Shown: in pieces, positions 43,141-55,558 of the stretch
How positions within the stretch are numbered: position 1 is the first letter of the stretch
Layout of the letters: each line of letters starts with the position of its first letter
Origin: Catonia carolina
Taxonomy: Eukaryota > Arthropoda > Insecta > Hemiptera > Achilidae
Assembly: GCA_035578175.1 (NCBI GenBank)
Contig: JAQMRL010000003.1
Location: 90,188,469-90,252,468, forward strand
Reading direction: 5' to 3'
DNA length: 64,000 nt
Program-made: the position numbers and the translations under genes
Notes under the pieces: model-generated
Seen by the model: only the letters and a program-made list of their open reading frames with translations
Database searches by the model: none
Told to the model about the DNA's origin: nothing

Positions 43141-45159
43141 CCATTTCTTTTTTATATTTGAATATTCATATTATAATTGCTTTGTTATTAGTGTCTACAT
43201 ATGATTACAGAACATCAGCAGTAACATTTTTTAAACGTTAAAATTTCCAAGCTCTTGACCGGGAATAGTTTCCTTTGTAGATCAGTGCAATTTAGTGTTC
43301 TATACCACTGTACTATGAAGGCAGGTGGTAATAGAAAGATGTGTACATATTTTTACGTTGTAACATCTCAAAGTTTTTTACTGCTATATTTTTTCTATTT
43401 AAATTTAATATAAAAAGGCTAATAATCTATATTCAAATGTATAGTCAAAAATGTATATCGGATAACGTTCAATTTTTAATACGAATTTTATACATAAATA
43501 CTTTGTAATATTTTCTCATATCGTTTTTTATCTGTTTTAGTTTTTGTTAATCAAAGTGCAAACTCATTTTTGAAAAAAAAATGAGATTTTGAACATTGAG
43601 AAACATTAGAATAAATTTTAATCAATTAGTTTTAGTGTAATGTTTGGATGCCATGGTTTTAGCACACTTTTCGTTGGCCAACTAAAGCGAAAGCCTGACC
43701 TGTCTCTTTTTTGCGTTTACTGCTGTAATACAATCTTCCAATTTCCTACTCGAAATTTTTTTGACTTGTCTATATAATATTATATATTATTTTGCGTGAA
43801 AATAGAATATTTTATTTATGTATTTATGTATTTGTGTTTATTTATGTATTTGTTACCAAACTTTAACAACGTATAAAAATTTCTTCGGATGCCTAGTATA
43901 AAAAAGTAAACAAAATAGAACACGGTTTTGTTTTACGAAATCTTTTGATGATATATTTGATAGAATGAGCATGTTTGCTTGCACATTGTTTGCTTTTTAG
44001 ATGTACGGGAAGGGAAACAGGATGTGAGTGAAGAAAAAAGTAGCCTATGCCTTTATTATAAACTATTTCTTGTGCAACATCAACAAAACTAAAAATACAA
44101 AAAATATTTTGTTTATAAATCACACTACAGATTTTCTTTTACTAGTTTCCACGTTCCCAAAGAGCTCTGTATATTAAAATACCCCAGCCAGTAAAATTTG
44201 TATTAATAAAGAACTGAGTAAGCCTGGATAATTAATTGCGTATATACAGGTAAACGATTTGTTTCAGCCACATTGTTAATATAAGAGATTTGTGTATTTC
44301 ATTTTTAATTATTTTAATAATTATTTAGCTAATTGTAGGAAAGTAAAGAATAGTTTCACTAAAAATATTTATTTTTCATCATCTAAAGAAAACATGTTTA
44401 AAAAGCGTTTTTAACGATGTTAAATCTTTTCCCAAGACAAAACAAATAAGAGAAAATTTTTAAATTGTTTTTCTTTCTAATGATAAGACTGTTAAGTTTA
44501 AATAAAATATTTGTTTATTTCAACTTTACTTTTTTACTTAAATCAAAAAAGGGTAATTTCATTTCTTCAGTAACAAGGCCCAATTACTGAGTTGATGTTA
44601 AAAAGGTAGTAGAGGGTGCGTAGATTTGAGGGGCGCTTTTTTCCAAAGTAGAATCGGAAAGATAGGATAAAAGAAAAAAATTAAGAAAATTACGTCACCG
44701 ATTTTTTCATTGGAAAATATTACGCCTATATATTTTTAATTTCATTAAAATTTATTTCCGTATACATAAACTTCAAATTTAAAATAAATCAAAATTGTAT
44801 TTATTCAAAAAAGGGTAAGTAGGTCTTGCAATGCTAATCTACAATAACATGTTTTACGAACATAATTAGGGCTATGTCTTAAAATAACACATGACGTTAT
44901 TCCTGTCCACTACACGTGAAGTTAATTGGGTTTTTGTACTTGTACTAAGAGAAGAATTCTGTTAAAAAGTATTCAAAATTACAAAAGAATGAAATCATCA
45001 TTTTAAAAATTAATTTTGTAAATGCCTCAACATTATGGAAAAACTTAAAGGTTTCTTATTATTACAGTCGACTCAAATAGTGCTTTGTCACAACCGCTTG
45101 GAAAATATAATTATAAAAAATAAATAAACAATGAATATAGGCTATATTTTATGTGCATT
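43141..45159. other. AT-rich interval, no gene seen
   Basis: Includes a TTTATGTATT-type low-complexity stretch near 43810-43855. 43255-43325 is weakly tRNA-like and might be a very old SINE. Nothing else is supported. Confidence 0.35.
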
Positions 45160-45455
45160 TATTTAAGGTCACATCAACAAGTTATTAGCGACCTCAATAC
45201 AAAGTTATTTAGGGTAATTACATAACAAACATATTTAAGGTATTTAAAATTGTGTTACATATTATACGAGCTATATATAGCTTCATTCTATTATAGCTGT
45301 TGAAGACAAAATCTGAAGCCTTCTAATTTTTACTTTTAATGTTTTAATTTATGAAATTATTGTTTTTACTGTTATTAGTACTGATAATTCCTATTATGGT
45401 CGCTAATAACCATTAGAAGTTGATGCGACCTTTATAAAAAAAAAAAAAAAAAAAA
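45160..45455. repeat. two SINE tails arranged as an inverted pair
   Basis: Left end GGTCACATCAACAAGTTATTAG then CGACC, right end GGTCGCTAATAACC then AGTTGATGCGACC with poly-A (45436-45456). These are the shared SINE tail in opposite orientations about 270 bp apart. Confidence 0.55.
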
Positions 45456-46059
45456 ATAGAATGAAAAATAAATTAAAAATTTAAAAAATTTAAATGTAAT
45501 ACAAGAGGAGAAATTTTATCAAAGAAAAGTTTTGTTAACAACATTCAAATTATTTTAAAATTATTTATAAAATAATAAAGAGAAGGGAAAAATGATGTAA
45601 ATAAGATAAAAACAACGAAGATGTGACAGAAATTTACTGAAAACAAAAAAAAAATTATTATAGCAAATTATATTATAAATCGGAAAATCTAAAGATTTTG
45701 CGTCCCCAAGAAGAATTTTTTTCATCAGAAATTCGGGTATGGACAGGATCTCTCAGGATTTAGCGTTAAAATTTCTGAGTGAGCTGAATCAAAATCACCC
45801 TTCACAAATTTATCTAGAATCACCCTCATCTTTCACAACACCTCTCTAGAGCACGTCTAGAGTAGTAACGCGGGAATTTTTTCCTATACAGGGAATCTGA
45901 AACTCCTCCGGCAAGTTCAGAAAATATGGATAGTCTTTCAGCAAAAAATACTAATTCCTTGGTCAATAGGCCGAAATGTTTACCATCGTATTGACAGTGC
46001 AAACATCTGAAAGATAAGGAAAAGAAAATCCGGAAATTACCACAAATTGAACAACTCAA

Positions 46060-46260
46060 GAACTGAACAGAAAAGACCGACCAAGCGACAGAAAATCGTG
46101 TATTCCGACGAAGAACGCTAGAAGAAATCAGAAAGATAGAAGGAATACTGGAGAGGAATCAAGGAAAGAGATTTCAGAAAAAGTACTCCAACACAACAAA
46201 AATCGAATAACATTTTTCCTCATTAATGAACTTAAGTAGTCCTATATGGCTTTAAAAAGA
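46060..46260 (+). pseudogene. possible LINE remnant
   Basis: A plus-strand charged stretch, RTEQKRPTKRQKIVYSDERR, and related frames with KSERWKEYWRGIKER fit the lysine-rich C-terminal or linker parts of non-LTR elements, but no diagnostic motif is present. Confidence 0.25.
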
Positions 46261-46619
46261 AAAGAAAGAAATTACAACAATACAATAAATATTACATTAC
46301 AGTCAGTACTAAAGGAAATGTACAAATCAGTAAAAAAATAATAATATTAAAAATGGTAATTAAAGAAAATGAATCGAAACATCTTAACGGTGCTGAGTGC
46401 TAGAAAATAAGCTCCAGGAATAAGCTAAGGCTGGAGGTCTTGTATGGTTACAAAAAATACGCAGGGTCTTCAGAGAGGAGCATTTATGAAAAATGAAAAC
46501 GTAAGGAAACGGACCGGTTTTTAGGATATCCCAATAGACAAAATAGAAAGTAAATAATTGGTATGACATGGGAATGTCGAAAGAATGGTAGCGGACAGAC
46601 GGCTTCATAGAGCTGTCCT

Positions 46620-46805
46620 TATCGATTATTATTATTATATTTTTGTTTAACGTCTGACTGTTCTGCAATTACTGCTAATGCAGATGGTGAAGGATGAAAT
46701 GATTTTTTGTAAAGTATGAAAATATGCTGTGCCTAAATGGCATTCGAACCCAAGACCGCATGATGAGAGGCGAGCACGTTACCAACTACGCCAATGCGGC
46801 CGGCG
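46620..46805 (-). repeat. tRNA-derived SINE, second family (as 24295-24487)
   Basis: GGATGAAATGATTTTTTGTA, AGTATGAAAATATGCTGTGC, the CATTCGAACCCAAGACCGCA B-box region and CAACTACGCCAATGCGGCCG. The terminal GCGGCCGGCGATT is repeated at 46837-46849, with AATTAATCGGCGG between. Confidence 0.75.
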
Positions 46806-46885
46806 ATTAGGAATTAATCGGCGGTTAATTAATGCGGCCGGCGATTTTGGTTCTCATCGATTAAGAACATAAAAGAAGCAGATTA

Positions 46886-47690
46886 GTGTTAAGTGCTCTT
46901 TGCACTCTTTGAAAACCTGTGTACAGTACAAAACACCGCAGGAATCTTAGGGAGGGTGACTGCGAAGATAGAGACAATAAGATATAAGACGCGGTTGTTG
47001 ACAAATGTGCTTCTTCTTAACGTGCCCTCTCCAACCGGAAGTTGGCAATCATGCTGGCTATTCGGACTTAGGACACCGCAGCTCTGAACAGCTCCGCTGA
47101 GGTACAACGAAATCAGTCGCGAAGATTCTTCAACCAATAAATTCTTCTTCTTTTTACATCTCTCTTCCCCTGAATTTTGCCTTGTATTATCAAGCGAAGT
47201 ATTTCATATCTTGGTCTACGAATAATATGACCCAGATACTCCATTTTTATTTTTTTGGATGGTGTAAACAAGCTCCTTTTCTGTTCCCATTCTCCGCAAG
47301 ATTGTTTCATTGAGTACTTTATCTGTCCAGGGTATTTTTAGCAGTATATTTAGCTAAATATTGATACTTGCTAACTCTATCAATTGCTGTATTGTTGAGC
47401 AGCAATATTGCCTTCGTATAAATTTTGGTCTTTTACGAACCACCATGTATTTGGTCTTTTTTGTGTTTATTCTCAGGCCGCTTTCCTCAATATACGTATT
47501 GAGTTGCTCTAGCATCATTTGCAAGTCTTTTCTACTTGTTGCCATTATTACAGTATCGTCTGCATACCTAAAGTTACTTATCGTTTTCCCATTGATTGTT
47601 ACTCCAGCTGTTATATTGACAAACGTGTAAAAACAAATATGGACAAATGTGTAGGAACCCGCAAAATATGAAAGTATTTTCATATTTTGC
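46886..47690 (-). pseudogene. RTE-like LINE fragment, reverse transcriptase to C-terminus
   Basis: Minus-strand pieces in order: ITAGVTINGKTISNFRYADD then TVIMATSRKDLQMMLEQL (catalytic YADD near 47570); INTKKTKYMVV; an internal deletion; KIPWTDKVLNETILRRMGTE; MEYLGHIIRRPRYEILRLII; GKIQGKRDVKRRRIYWLKNL; and AELFRAAVS. This is the standard C-terminal order for RTE-like elements of arthropods. Frame breaks and the deletion show it is dead. Confidence 0.8.
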
Positions 47691-47872
47691 GTTTTAGTTT
47701 TTCTTAATAAATTTTAAGTCGCATCAACATCTTGGTTATTAGCACTTAAGGAACTGCATTAAGGACTGGTGGGTTTGAACTTGTAATAATTTTCCAGATC
47801 CTGGCCAGGAATTAATACCGGGACCTCCGCTTTGCAGCATAGCACGTTAACCACTGAGCCACGAAGGTGACT
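47691..47872 (-). repeat. tRNA-derived SINE (family of 22494)
   Basis: Tail AAGTCGCATCAACATCTTGG then TTATTAGCA, body TGAACTTGTAATAATTTTCC, head GACCTCCGCTTTGCAGCATA and CACTGAGCCACGAAGG on the minus strand. Confidence 0.7.
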
Positions 47873-48029
47873 AGATTGTTAATTTTGTAAACAACAATAT
47901 TAAAAACAAAGAAATTAACGTTTTTTTTTAAATCCGTAAATGTTTGTGTTGTATTCTGTTCAATTTAAGATTACTCAAGTTAATTTAAAATGACCCTATA
48001 AGATGAGTAAGATACGACTATGTATGACG

Positions 48030-48094
48030 TGTAGTCTTGCACAGCCGACCATTCCTGAGAGAGTATGGTTAATTGAACCCCAGCCATCTATGTA
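48030..48094 (-). repeat. third-family SINE, part 1 (split)
   Basis: GTCTTGCACAGCCGACCATT then GAGAGTATGGTTAATTGAAC is the reverse complement of the distal part of the SINE at 31450-31690. It resumes at 48633. Confidence 0.7.
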
Positions 48095-48630
48095 TACTGT
48101 GGACAATTCGAACTGGCACAACTCTTGCTCTACGTGTGCACACAGTTTTGCATAAAGTATATCCATAACCTATTCTTTCAACAAGGTCTACAAATTTTTA
48201 ATGGTGGAAAATGCCTACAATCTTATTTCAATGTACAAACATACAAATAATTAGGTACTTCATTTTAAAATATGTATTTAATTTGTCCCAGTCAAAATTT
48301 AAATTATAAATTACAAGAACTAAACTGCAAAAACTCACTAAACTATACTCTACAGACGCACGCAACTAACTGAACAAATTGGTCCGAATATTATAATGAA
48401 CAGAAAACCATACGTGAAAACAAATTAGGGATCTCAAATTAGTCACATCATTATGTCTGACAGATTATTAATAACAGCAGTGAAAACAAAGCATAGTGAC
48501 CGTACGTGAGTCGCACATTACAGTAGCGATTGTATACTTTTGTGACTGTACCATCGTTGCATGGCGAGGGGAGAAGAGTGGAGTAGATAAACACCGAAGC
48601 TGCTCGTGCCAATTCGCATTGTCCAAGGTG
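48095..48630 (-). mobile_element. mariner-type MITE, copy 1 (inside a SINE)
   Basis: Terminal repeats (T/C)AC(T/C)(G/T)TGGACAAT then (T/G)CGAA(C/T)TGGCAC at both ends, flanked by TA (48093-48094 and 48631-48632). About 536 bp, similar throughout to the inverted copy at 52370-52885 (e.g. AGCATAGTGACCGTACGTGA). Short ORFs in it are not conserved between copies. Confidence 0.8.
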
Positions 48631-48778
48631 TACACTGGTAACCACAGTCTAGTATTCAAATCCGTATAAAAGTAACTATATTTACTAGGATTCGAACCAC
48701 GGAACCTTCGTCTCCAAAAATCAATTTTTAAAAAGCTAATTCGCGACGACACCTTTACCACTAGACCAACCCGGTTAA
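48631..48778 (-). repeat. third-family SINE, part 2 (head)
   Basis: AACCACAGTCTAGTATTCAA, TTACTAGGATTCGAACCACG (B-box) and CTTTACCACTAGACCAACCC (A-box side) on the minus strand. Confidence 0.75.
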
Positions 48779-49929
48779 ATAAATTTTAGGATTTCTTTAT
48801 TCGTCAATAAACACAATATTAAAACTTTATGTTTCAACAGTAAAATAGTAAGTAAGTATGTAGTTAATGAAATTTAATATTTCAGTTTACCAGATTTTAA
48901 GGTTAATCCAGCACAAAGATCAAAGCGTTAGAATAAACATCAAGTATTAAGATTATTTTGCCATGTTCAGTAGATTAGTATATCAGTAACGAAGTTTCTG
49001 CTAGTGAATGATAACCTGAAAACACTCTCTGAGGTATTGAATAAGGTGTATCAACAATAGCTAGTTTACCGAAGGATAGTTTTCAAAGATTATCCTGAGC
49101 ATTTATAACAGAAATATTTACATAAAATAATTATAAACTTAGCCAAGAGGGTTTTAATTTATTTGAGAGCACGTTTATTTGAACAGAAATTGAATTTAAG
49201 TCAGTACTTGAGTGAAAACAAAACAATTAATTAGGTCAACGGAAAATATAGTCCAGATAATTAACTAAGTCGATTGAATCCACAGCACCAGTTTAAATGT
49301 AGGCCTAATTTGAAGGACTTATAAAAGGAATTAAGAAACCAATCAATAAAATACTTTGAAGAGAATTAATTTACTCCTTAGATTCTAAAAGGCAATTACA
49401 TTTTATTTACATTTTCTATCTTAAAAATGTACTGTTTTAATTTAAAATGGATATAAGTTATTTATATTGATATTGGAATTACTAAATTAGATCGTTTAAT
49501 TAATCAAAATAACGGTTGTTATTTAAAAAGTTCAATTTATTTATGTAATTGAAAAAATTTTTTTTATAAATGGAACTAATTTATTTCCTATATATTAGCG
49601 ACTTATTATTTTTTTGATTTCCAAGATAATATTATTAATTACTTAATAAAAATAAATCGTAGCATAATAAAAAAAAACATATAAAACCATATGAATAAAC
49701 TGAAATATAGAAGTGTTTTTTTAATTTTTTTTTTAAATATTTTTTATAGTTTTGATATTTATGAACTCATGCTATTAAATATCAGGTAATAAACATTCAT
49801 TTTTATGTAAGTAGTTTTAATTAAAAAACTGTTGATCAGATTGCAAAAACCTTGTAACTTAATAGTTTTTACTTGCACGTAAGTTCCTACAAAGCCATAG
49901 TTTGTTTACGATAACATTTAATTTTTTAG
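48779..49929. other. AT-rich interval, no gene seen
   Basis: No element or exon recognised. Confidence 0.4.
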
Positions 49930-50095
49930 TTTTTATTTAGATGCATCAACATCTTGGTTATTAGCAGTTACTTTAGGTTAAGGAACGATCGAATTTAACG
50001 CGTAATAATTTACGAGACCCTAGTAGGAAATTGAGCCTAGGACCTTTCAATTTGCAGCGTAGTACGCTAACGACTTGACTACGATGACGGTTGAA
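49930..50095 (-). repeat. tRNA-derived SINE (family of 22494), diverged
   Basis: ATGCATCAACATCTTGGTTA then TTAGCAGTTA at the tail side, then TAATAATTTACGAGACCCTA, TTGCAGCGTAGTACGCTAAC. Confidence 0.65.
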
Positions 50096-50577
50096 AAAAC
50101 AAGTTTTTACCTAGGATCTATCGGTAAATAACGCTCTACCATAACGCAATGGTGTGATACATTGTCACCGTAGTTTTTATCGTAAAACGGTAGATAAGTT
50201 TCTTTTATTATGCTTTTGTTTTGTTTACTTTTAAATTATTTCTGCGAGTTAGTACAAAGCCTTAAAATATTTTATAATTGAGTGCACGGTTGTACCCCAA
50301 TCTTTATAGGTATAGATTAAAACGTAATTTAAAAAATCCTCCAAAATCGAATCTACAGTCAACACACAATAAGGTGTGCTAAAGCTTTCCAAAAAGATAG
50401 AGTTTCAATGAGAAGAGAGGCAGTGATATTAATTCTTTACTCAAAATTCCCATAAATTTCAGATTAATTATAAAGAAAACCGTAAAAGCTTAATTTTATT
50501 ACAGTATTATAGAATCTCAACAATCAACAATTATGTACGGTGACCGTAAATAAGGTAAAAGTCGAGGCAACCTTAAA

Positions 50578-50972
50578 TCTATACTAATGTTATAAAGACA
50601 AATCGTATTTTTTTGTGCAGTCTAATATTTTCAAAACTACCGAACGGATTTTCATGAAGTTTTGACAGCATAATTATGTGTATTCACAGCAACATTTTTT
50701 TTTAAATTTTCACAAATTATAACCTTAAGGGCCCAAATGAAGAATTTTCATAAATATGTATATGTGTGTGTATGTGCATGTGAGTACGTATTGTGTCCGA
50801 TGAAGCTGATAGACGTACGCAGGGGAAATTATCAAAATGTTGTGTGTGTGTGTGTGTGTACGTTGGAGTACGCAGTCGTCTAGCAGCGGCAGAATTTCTG
50901 TTACGTAGCTTATTTATTAAAAAAAAAATGATTACAAATGTTTCGCGTGCGATGCCGCGCAGGGCGTGCTAG
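50578..50972 (+). mobile_element. non-autonomous Helitron-like element
   Basis: Begins TCTATACTAATGTTATAAAG after an A, ends GGGCGTGCTAG before a T, with a GC-rich potential hairpin (GCGTGCGATGCCGCGC) just before the end. 5'-TC, 3'-CTAG, insertion between A and T and no terminal inverted repeats are Helitron hallmarks. No Rep/helicase coding. Contains a TG microsatellite near 50840-50860. Confidence 0.75.
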
Positions 50973-51648
50973 TAAATAGATAAAAGAATTTAGTCATCTA
51001 TATAAAATGAATTAATTAATTAAATTTGTAAACCGGCAAAAAATTTAAAACAGTTTATGAGTTAAATTTAATAGTTATAGACAAACTAATGTGTGTTACA
51101 ATAACCTTCTAAAAAAATAATAAAATGGAAAAAAGCGAAACTAAAAATAACTAAGTACAACTGTAAAACTCTGTCGTTTGCTTTTAGATCTAGGAAGCAA
51201 GAGTAATCTTCTTAAAATCACGTAAGCTGTACGTGACGCAAGAAAACGAATGAGAAGGATAGATTAACATGGAGAAGGAAAAACAGGAAGGGTGGAAAGT
51301 TCGGAATAGAGTAGAGTATTAAGTAAAGTGCGTTTTCTATCTTAAAATCCGATTCTACGATGACTATTGTTTGAAGATGTTCAAAAAGAACTATTAGCCT
51401 AAAAAAAGTGGATTTATGTAATTTGTAGTCTATTAAAGTCGAATCTTTATTTTTATTCAAAGAATGCAGCAAATATTTATTTTCTTTTTTCGATCTAAGC
51501 GAATTTACATACTGGATCAAATTAATTAAAATATAGGAACGAGAAAACCTCATTGATTTTGTCGCGTCCAACCGCTTTGCATATTGTAAACAAGAACGAA
51601 AAATTCGTGTCAGATCGAAAAAGTAAAACCGTATACAAATCTACTATA
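50973..51648. other. AT-rich interval, no gene seen
   Basis: A 117-codon minus-strand ORF at 51218-51571 has no recognised domain, biased AT-driven composition and no splice context; not called. Confidence 0.4.
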
Positions 51649-53326
51649 CAGGCATCCCTTAGAACTACGCGTTTTTATTTGCACGATTTTGAAGGTACGC
51701 GGTCGACATTTTAGCGCATTTCCTTAAATATATAAGGCTCTAGTTTCAAAGTTACGCGATAGAGGGCACATGATCTACCGACGGCCAATGATTAATGAAG
51801 TGGAGAATGCACGGGATGTGTTAATGAAAGTGATAAACAGCCACTGGATAATAAAGATCTCACAGCGATAGAGGCAGAAGTTGACTTTTCACCTAGTGAT
51901 GTTGACAGGAATTTTAAAAATACAGTCTGGTAATTATTCAATACCATAATCGTCTTGTTCTACACCGACGTTGCTGCCAGCCCTGGGTGGGAAAAATTTA
52001 CGTGAAGCTTTCGAACATTTATTTCTGTGAATACATAAAAGAAAATGATCCCGAAACTGTGAGAAGTGATAACGTGATCAACAGTATTTAAAATGAGGTT
52101 AATATTTACCGAATGGGGCTTGACGAACATAAGTTGTCTTGAAGCTTTCTTTCAGAAACCAAGGCTAGAATAAAGTTATGCTAAGTATATAATTTTTAAA
52201 AAAATCAATGATACAATAACGTACGTGATTAGAAACTATATTTTTATTATGTGCTTGATCTGTTATATTTTTGTCATTTTAGTTTAAATTACATCATGTT
52301 AAACCCAAATCAACATTTTAAAATAGTTTTTATCCTTGCTCTGGAACGATTCACAACATATTATTAGTATACCTTGGACAATTCGAATTGGCACAAGCAG
52401 CTGCGGTGTTTATCTACTCCATTCTTCGCCCTTCGCCATGCAACAACGGTACAGCCACAAAAATATACAATTTTGTAACTGTAATGTGACTCACGCACGG
52501 TCACTACGCTTTGTTTTCACTGTTGTTATTAATAATTTGTCGGACATAATGATGTGACTAATTTGTTTTCATATATAATTTTCTGTTCATTATATATTCA
52601 GATCAATTTGTTTAGTTAGTTGCGTGGGTCTTTAGTATAGTTTAGTGAGTTTTTGCAGTTTAGTTCTTGTAATTAATAAATTAAATTTTTACAGGGGCAA
52701 ATTATATACATATTTTAAAATTAAATGATTGTTTGTATATTAGTACATTGAAATAAGGGTGTAGGCATTTGCGTACATTAAAATTTGTAGACCTAGTTGA
52801 AAGAATAAGTTATGGATATACCTTATGCGGAACTGTATGTACACGTAGAGTATAAGAGTTGTGCCAGTTCAAATTATCTACAGTATACTATACTCTATCC
52901 CATAGAACTGTGCAGCACGTCAAAACATGAATGTATAAAAATTGTGATTGAACCTAGCCCGATCCATTCGAGTTACAAAAAATGTTCTTGGCTTGTCAGA
53001 TGAAACTCGCTATATGCTAATTGAAACATATACTAAATACAAAATACGACATTACCAGTATAAAGAATTCATACTGTAGGCCTATTTATAAAAAAATCCG
53101 GTCGGTCGCCGGTTGTTTTGACTGAAGGCGCAGGTAGAGTGAAGTATGATTACCCATCCTTTTTACTGATTTTCAACCTGAAGTCTGTTTATATATGCTG
53201 TACGATTCTGTAGGATGTATTATATACAACATAATCTTATGGGCAACGTGATCTTGATTTACGCAGTTTTAAATTACGCGTTGAATTTTTCCGAATGAAT
53301 TAAACGTGTAAACCAAAGGATACCTG
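51649..53326 (+). mobile_element. Tigger/pogo-like element, carrying a MITE
   Basis: Ends CAGGCATCCCTTAGAACTAC then GCGTTT, and the reverse complement of CAGGTATCCTTTGGTTTACA then CGTTT, flanked by TA (51647-51648 and 53327-53328). CAGG.ATCCCT....TACGCGTTT is a Tigger-type terminus. The interior at 51780-52060 encodes shifted fragments like LTAIEAEVDFSPSDVDRNF and NARDVLMKVINSH, compatible with the acidic C-terminal region of Tigger transposases, but no catalytic motif remains. Confidence 0.7.
52370..52885 (+). mobile_element. mariner-type MITE, copy 2 (inside the Tigger-like element)
   Basis: TACCTTGGACAATTCGAATT then GGCACAAGC at the left, inverted CTGTAGATAATTTGAACTGG then CAC at the right, flanked by TA. 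Inverse of 48095-48630 along its whole length. Confidence 0.8.
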
Positions 53327-53328
53327 TA

Positions 53329-53929
53329 GCTACGAAATAGATTATTTTTTTAATGCATGATTTGAACAGCGGATTAATTACGAAAATATCTTAAAATGTT
53401 AATATCTTGCATTTTAAACTTGTCTTCTGGTGAAGAAAACTACTTAAACCATTTATTCTGTACTAATCGCTCTAAAATAAGTAAAGAGTAAACAAAAATT
53501 ATGAACAATCAAAATTAGTACAGAGATACGTTTAATTATACGTTATATGGTTAATGTTTCTGTTATACAACGTACAAAAACTACCTCTATCATCGGCAAG
53601 TCATTAAATTCAGGAAAAAAGGACAAATAATATAAATAGGGAAGGCACATAGGATAAGCGAGGTATACGTTCGGCAAGTGAAGTGAAATCCTAACGAATC
53701 AGAAAATCCCTTGTAGATTAAGAGGTTTTTTGTAATTAGTACAAGTAAATTCCGTCCACTCAGATGCTGCACAAAATAAGTGGTCTTTTACAAAAAAACC
53801 TGATACCTGCCCAAGACCGAAACTTCCATGGAAAGACTGATGATGAATATGAAATTGAAAGTACGAGTAAGAAACAAGGATATTCGCCAGAAAATTTAAT
53901 TCATAGATGAAAAACAGCACACGATATCA
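53329..53929. other. AT-rich interval, no gene seen
   Basis: Short minus-strand ORFs without domains. Confidence 0.4.
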
Positions 53930-54235
53930 TTAAAATGGCAATGGACTGGAAAAATAATGAAACAGTTGATCGGCAGAACAAAGAGATTACCAGTGGAGGC
54001 CCTGGTTGTAAGAGAGGCAGAGGCCAACCACAAACACTGAGAAGGTGTGACTTAAAACTGGAGGGAGGATTTAACGAAAGAACAGAAAAAAGGGAAATTT
54101 GGAAACAAACAGGGGAGGCTAATACCCAACACTGGTCAATGATAGGCTGGTGAAGAAGAAGAAAAGGAAAAAGAAAAAGAAGAATGAGGAGGAGGAAGAG
54201 GAGGAAAAGAAGAAGAAGAAGAAGAAGAAGAAGAA
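53930..54235 (+). pseudogene. LINE 3' end with GAA-rich tail
   Basis: GCKRGRGQPQTLRRCDLKLE then EKREIWKQTGEANTQHWSMI and GW before a stop. The GRP..RW..D.....W...A.dR..W...GEAY.QQW...G pattern ends many insect RTE-like ORFs. It is followed directly by a GAA/GGA tract (54155-54235) that probably served as the 3' tail. Confidence 0.65.
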
Positions 54236-54399
54236 TCGGTCTGAACTCATTTTAAACATTTGTTCTACAACGTTTAGTTCAGCGTCAGATTGTGATTTTC
54301 TTTATTTTACTCATTGAAAACGTTTATATAGTAATATAAAATGAGATTTTCTTAAGATTCCGGCCGTAGTATCCATTTACGAAAAACGTGTAACAATTA

Positions 54400-54650
54400 A
54401 AGTTAAAGGAAATTTAAAAAATCGACAACTTTTATTTCGATAATTTTCTTCTACAGAGCCTAGTTAATGTTAATTAGTGATTTTCCGTAATTTTAATTTC
54501 TACAGAGATTGTTTTAAGCGTCATTATTTTACTAATGTTAAAATTAAGTTTTTCATTTTATATTGTTCACTAATTATTAAACATTGTTTTTTAAATTATA
54601 TACATTGGCAAAAGGAAGTCGTGTTTTTTCACAACAGATTTTTCGAAGTG
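54400..54650 (-). repeat. family C fragment
   Basis: CTACAGAGCCTAGTTAATGT, TTAATTAGTGATTTTCCG, then GGCAAAAGGAAGTCGTG and TTTTTCACAACAGATTTTTC. Confidence 0.7.
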
Positions 54651-55362
54651 TCCTTATTCAAGGTAATATAAAGTTATGACGGATTTTGCCAAAATAATTT
54701 TATTTTGTTAAATAATTTTAATTTCTCCAAATGAAAACGAAATTAGCAGTATAAACTTTTGACGGAGGAATGTTTATATTAATGGACACAGTATGCATAT
54801 TGTTTGGGTTTTGGATTCGGATATGGTTTTGTGGTCTGTATTATTAAATAGAGCTCACCTGCTCACCTCTGGCTTGGAGAACACAGCTGTTTGCTTCCTA
54901 TTACTCTTTTGTACAACGTCAGTGAATTATGTAGAATATTCAATATCGATACAGCGTGTGCGCTTGACAGCACGTCTGAAATAAAATCAAAATCAGAACT
55001 CATAAATGCACATATAATATGAAATTTAATAAACGCCGTTTACTTTTAAATTCCTCCACTAAAAACTAATAAAAATGTCAATATAAATCCAATAGAAACA
55101 TACATTTCTTCGGAAACGTTTAGCGTTTAAGAATTTTCAATCAAATAATCAGAACTCATGTTTTAGATTTAGTTGAATTAGATTAAAGTTTTTTACACCT
55201 TTATGCCTATAGAATATGAAAATTTTGTGAATAATGATAATATGAAGTAGAAGTACGATCTTAATAACTAAAAAGTTGTACGTAATTATTATAATGCAGT
55301 ACTTACACCATCAAAAAACATAATTTTTAAATTAACTACGTATAAGTAGCCTATATATTTTT
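54651..55362. other. AT-rich interval, no gene seen
   Basis: No element or exon recognised. Confidence 0.4.
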
Positions 55363-55484
55363 ACTCTCTCTTGCCTATATAAATATATAGGAAGGAAAGT
55401 AGGTCGATTTTTCGAAATCGAGTTTTCGTCGGATCTACACGTTTTCAGACCCCCTGAACCCAAAAAACATGTTTTTAGCGATTG

Positions 55485-55558
<74 letters not shown>

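Noticed and set aside
45826..46059. 77-codon minus-strand ORF
   Set aside because: No recognised domain and no bounding splice sites.
51218..51571. 117-codon minus-strand ORF
   Set aside because: AT-driven composition, no domain similarity and no splice-site support as an upstream exon of the host gene.
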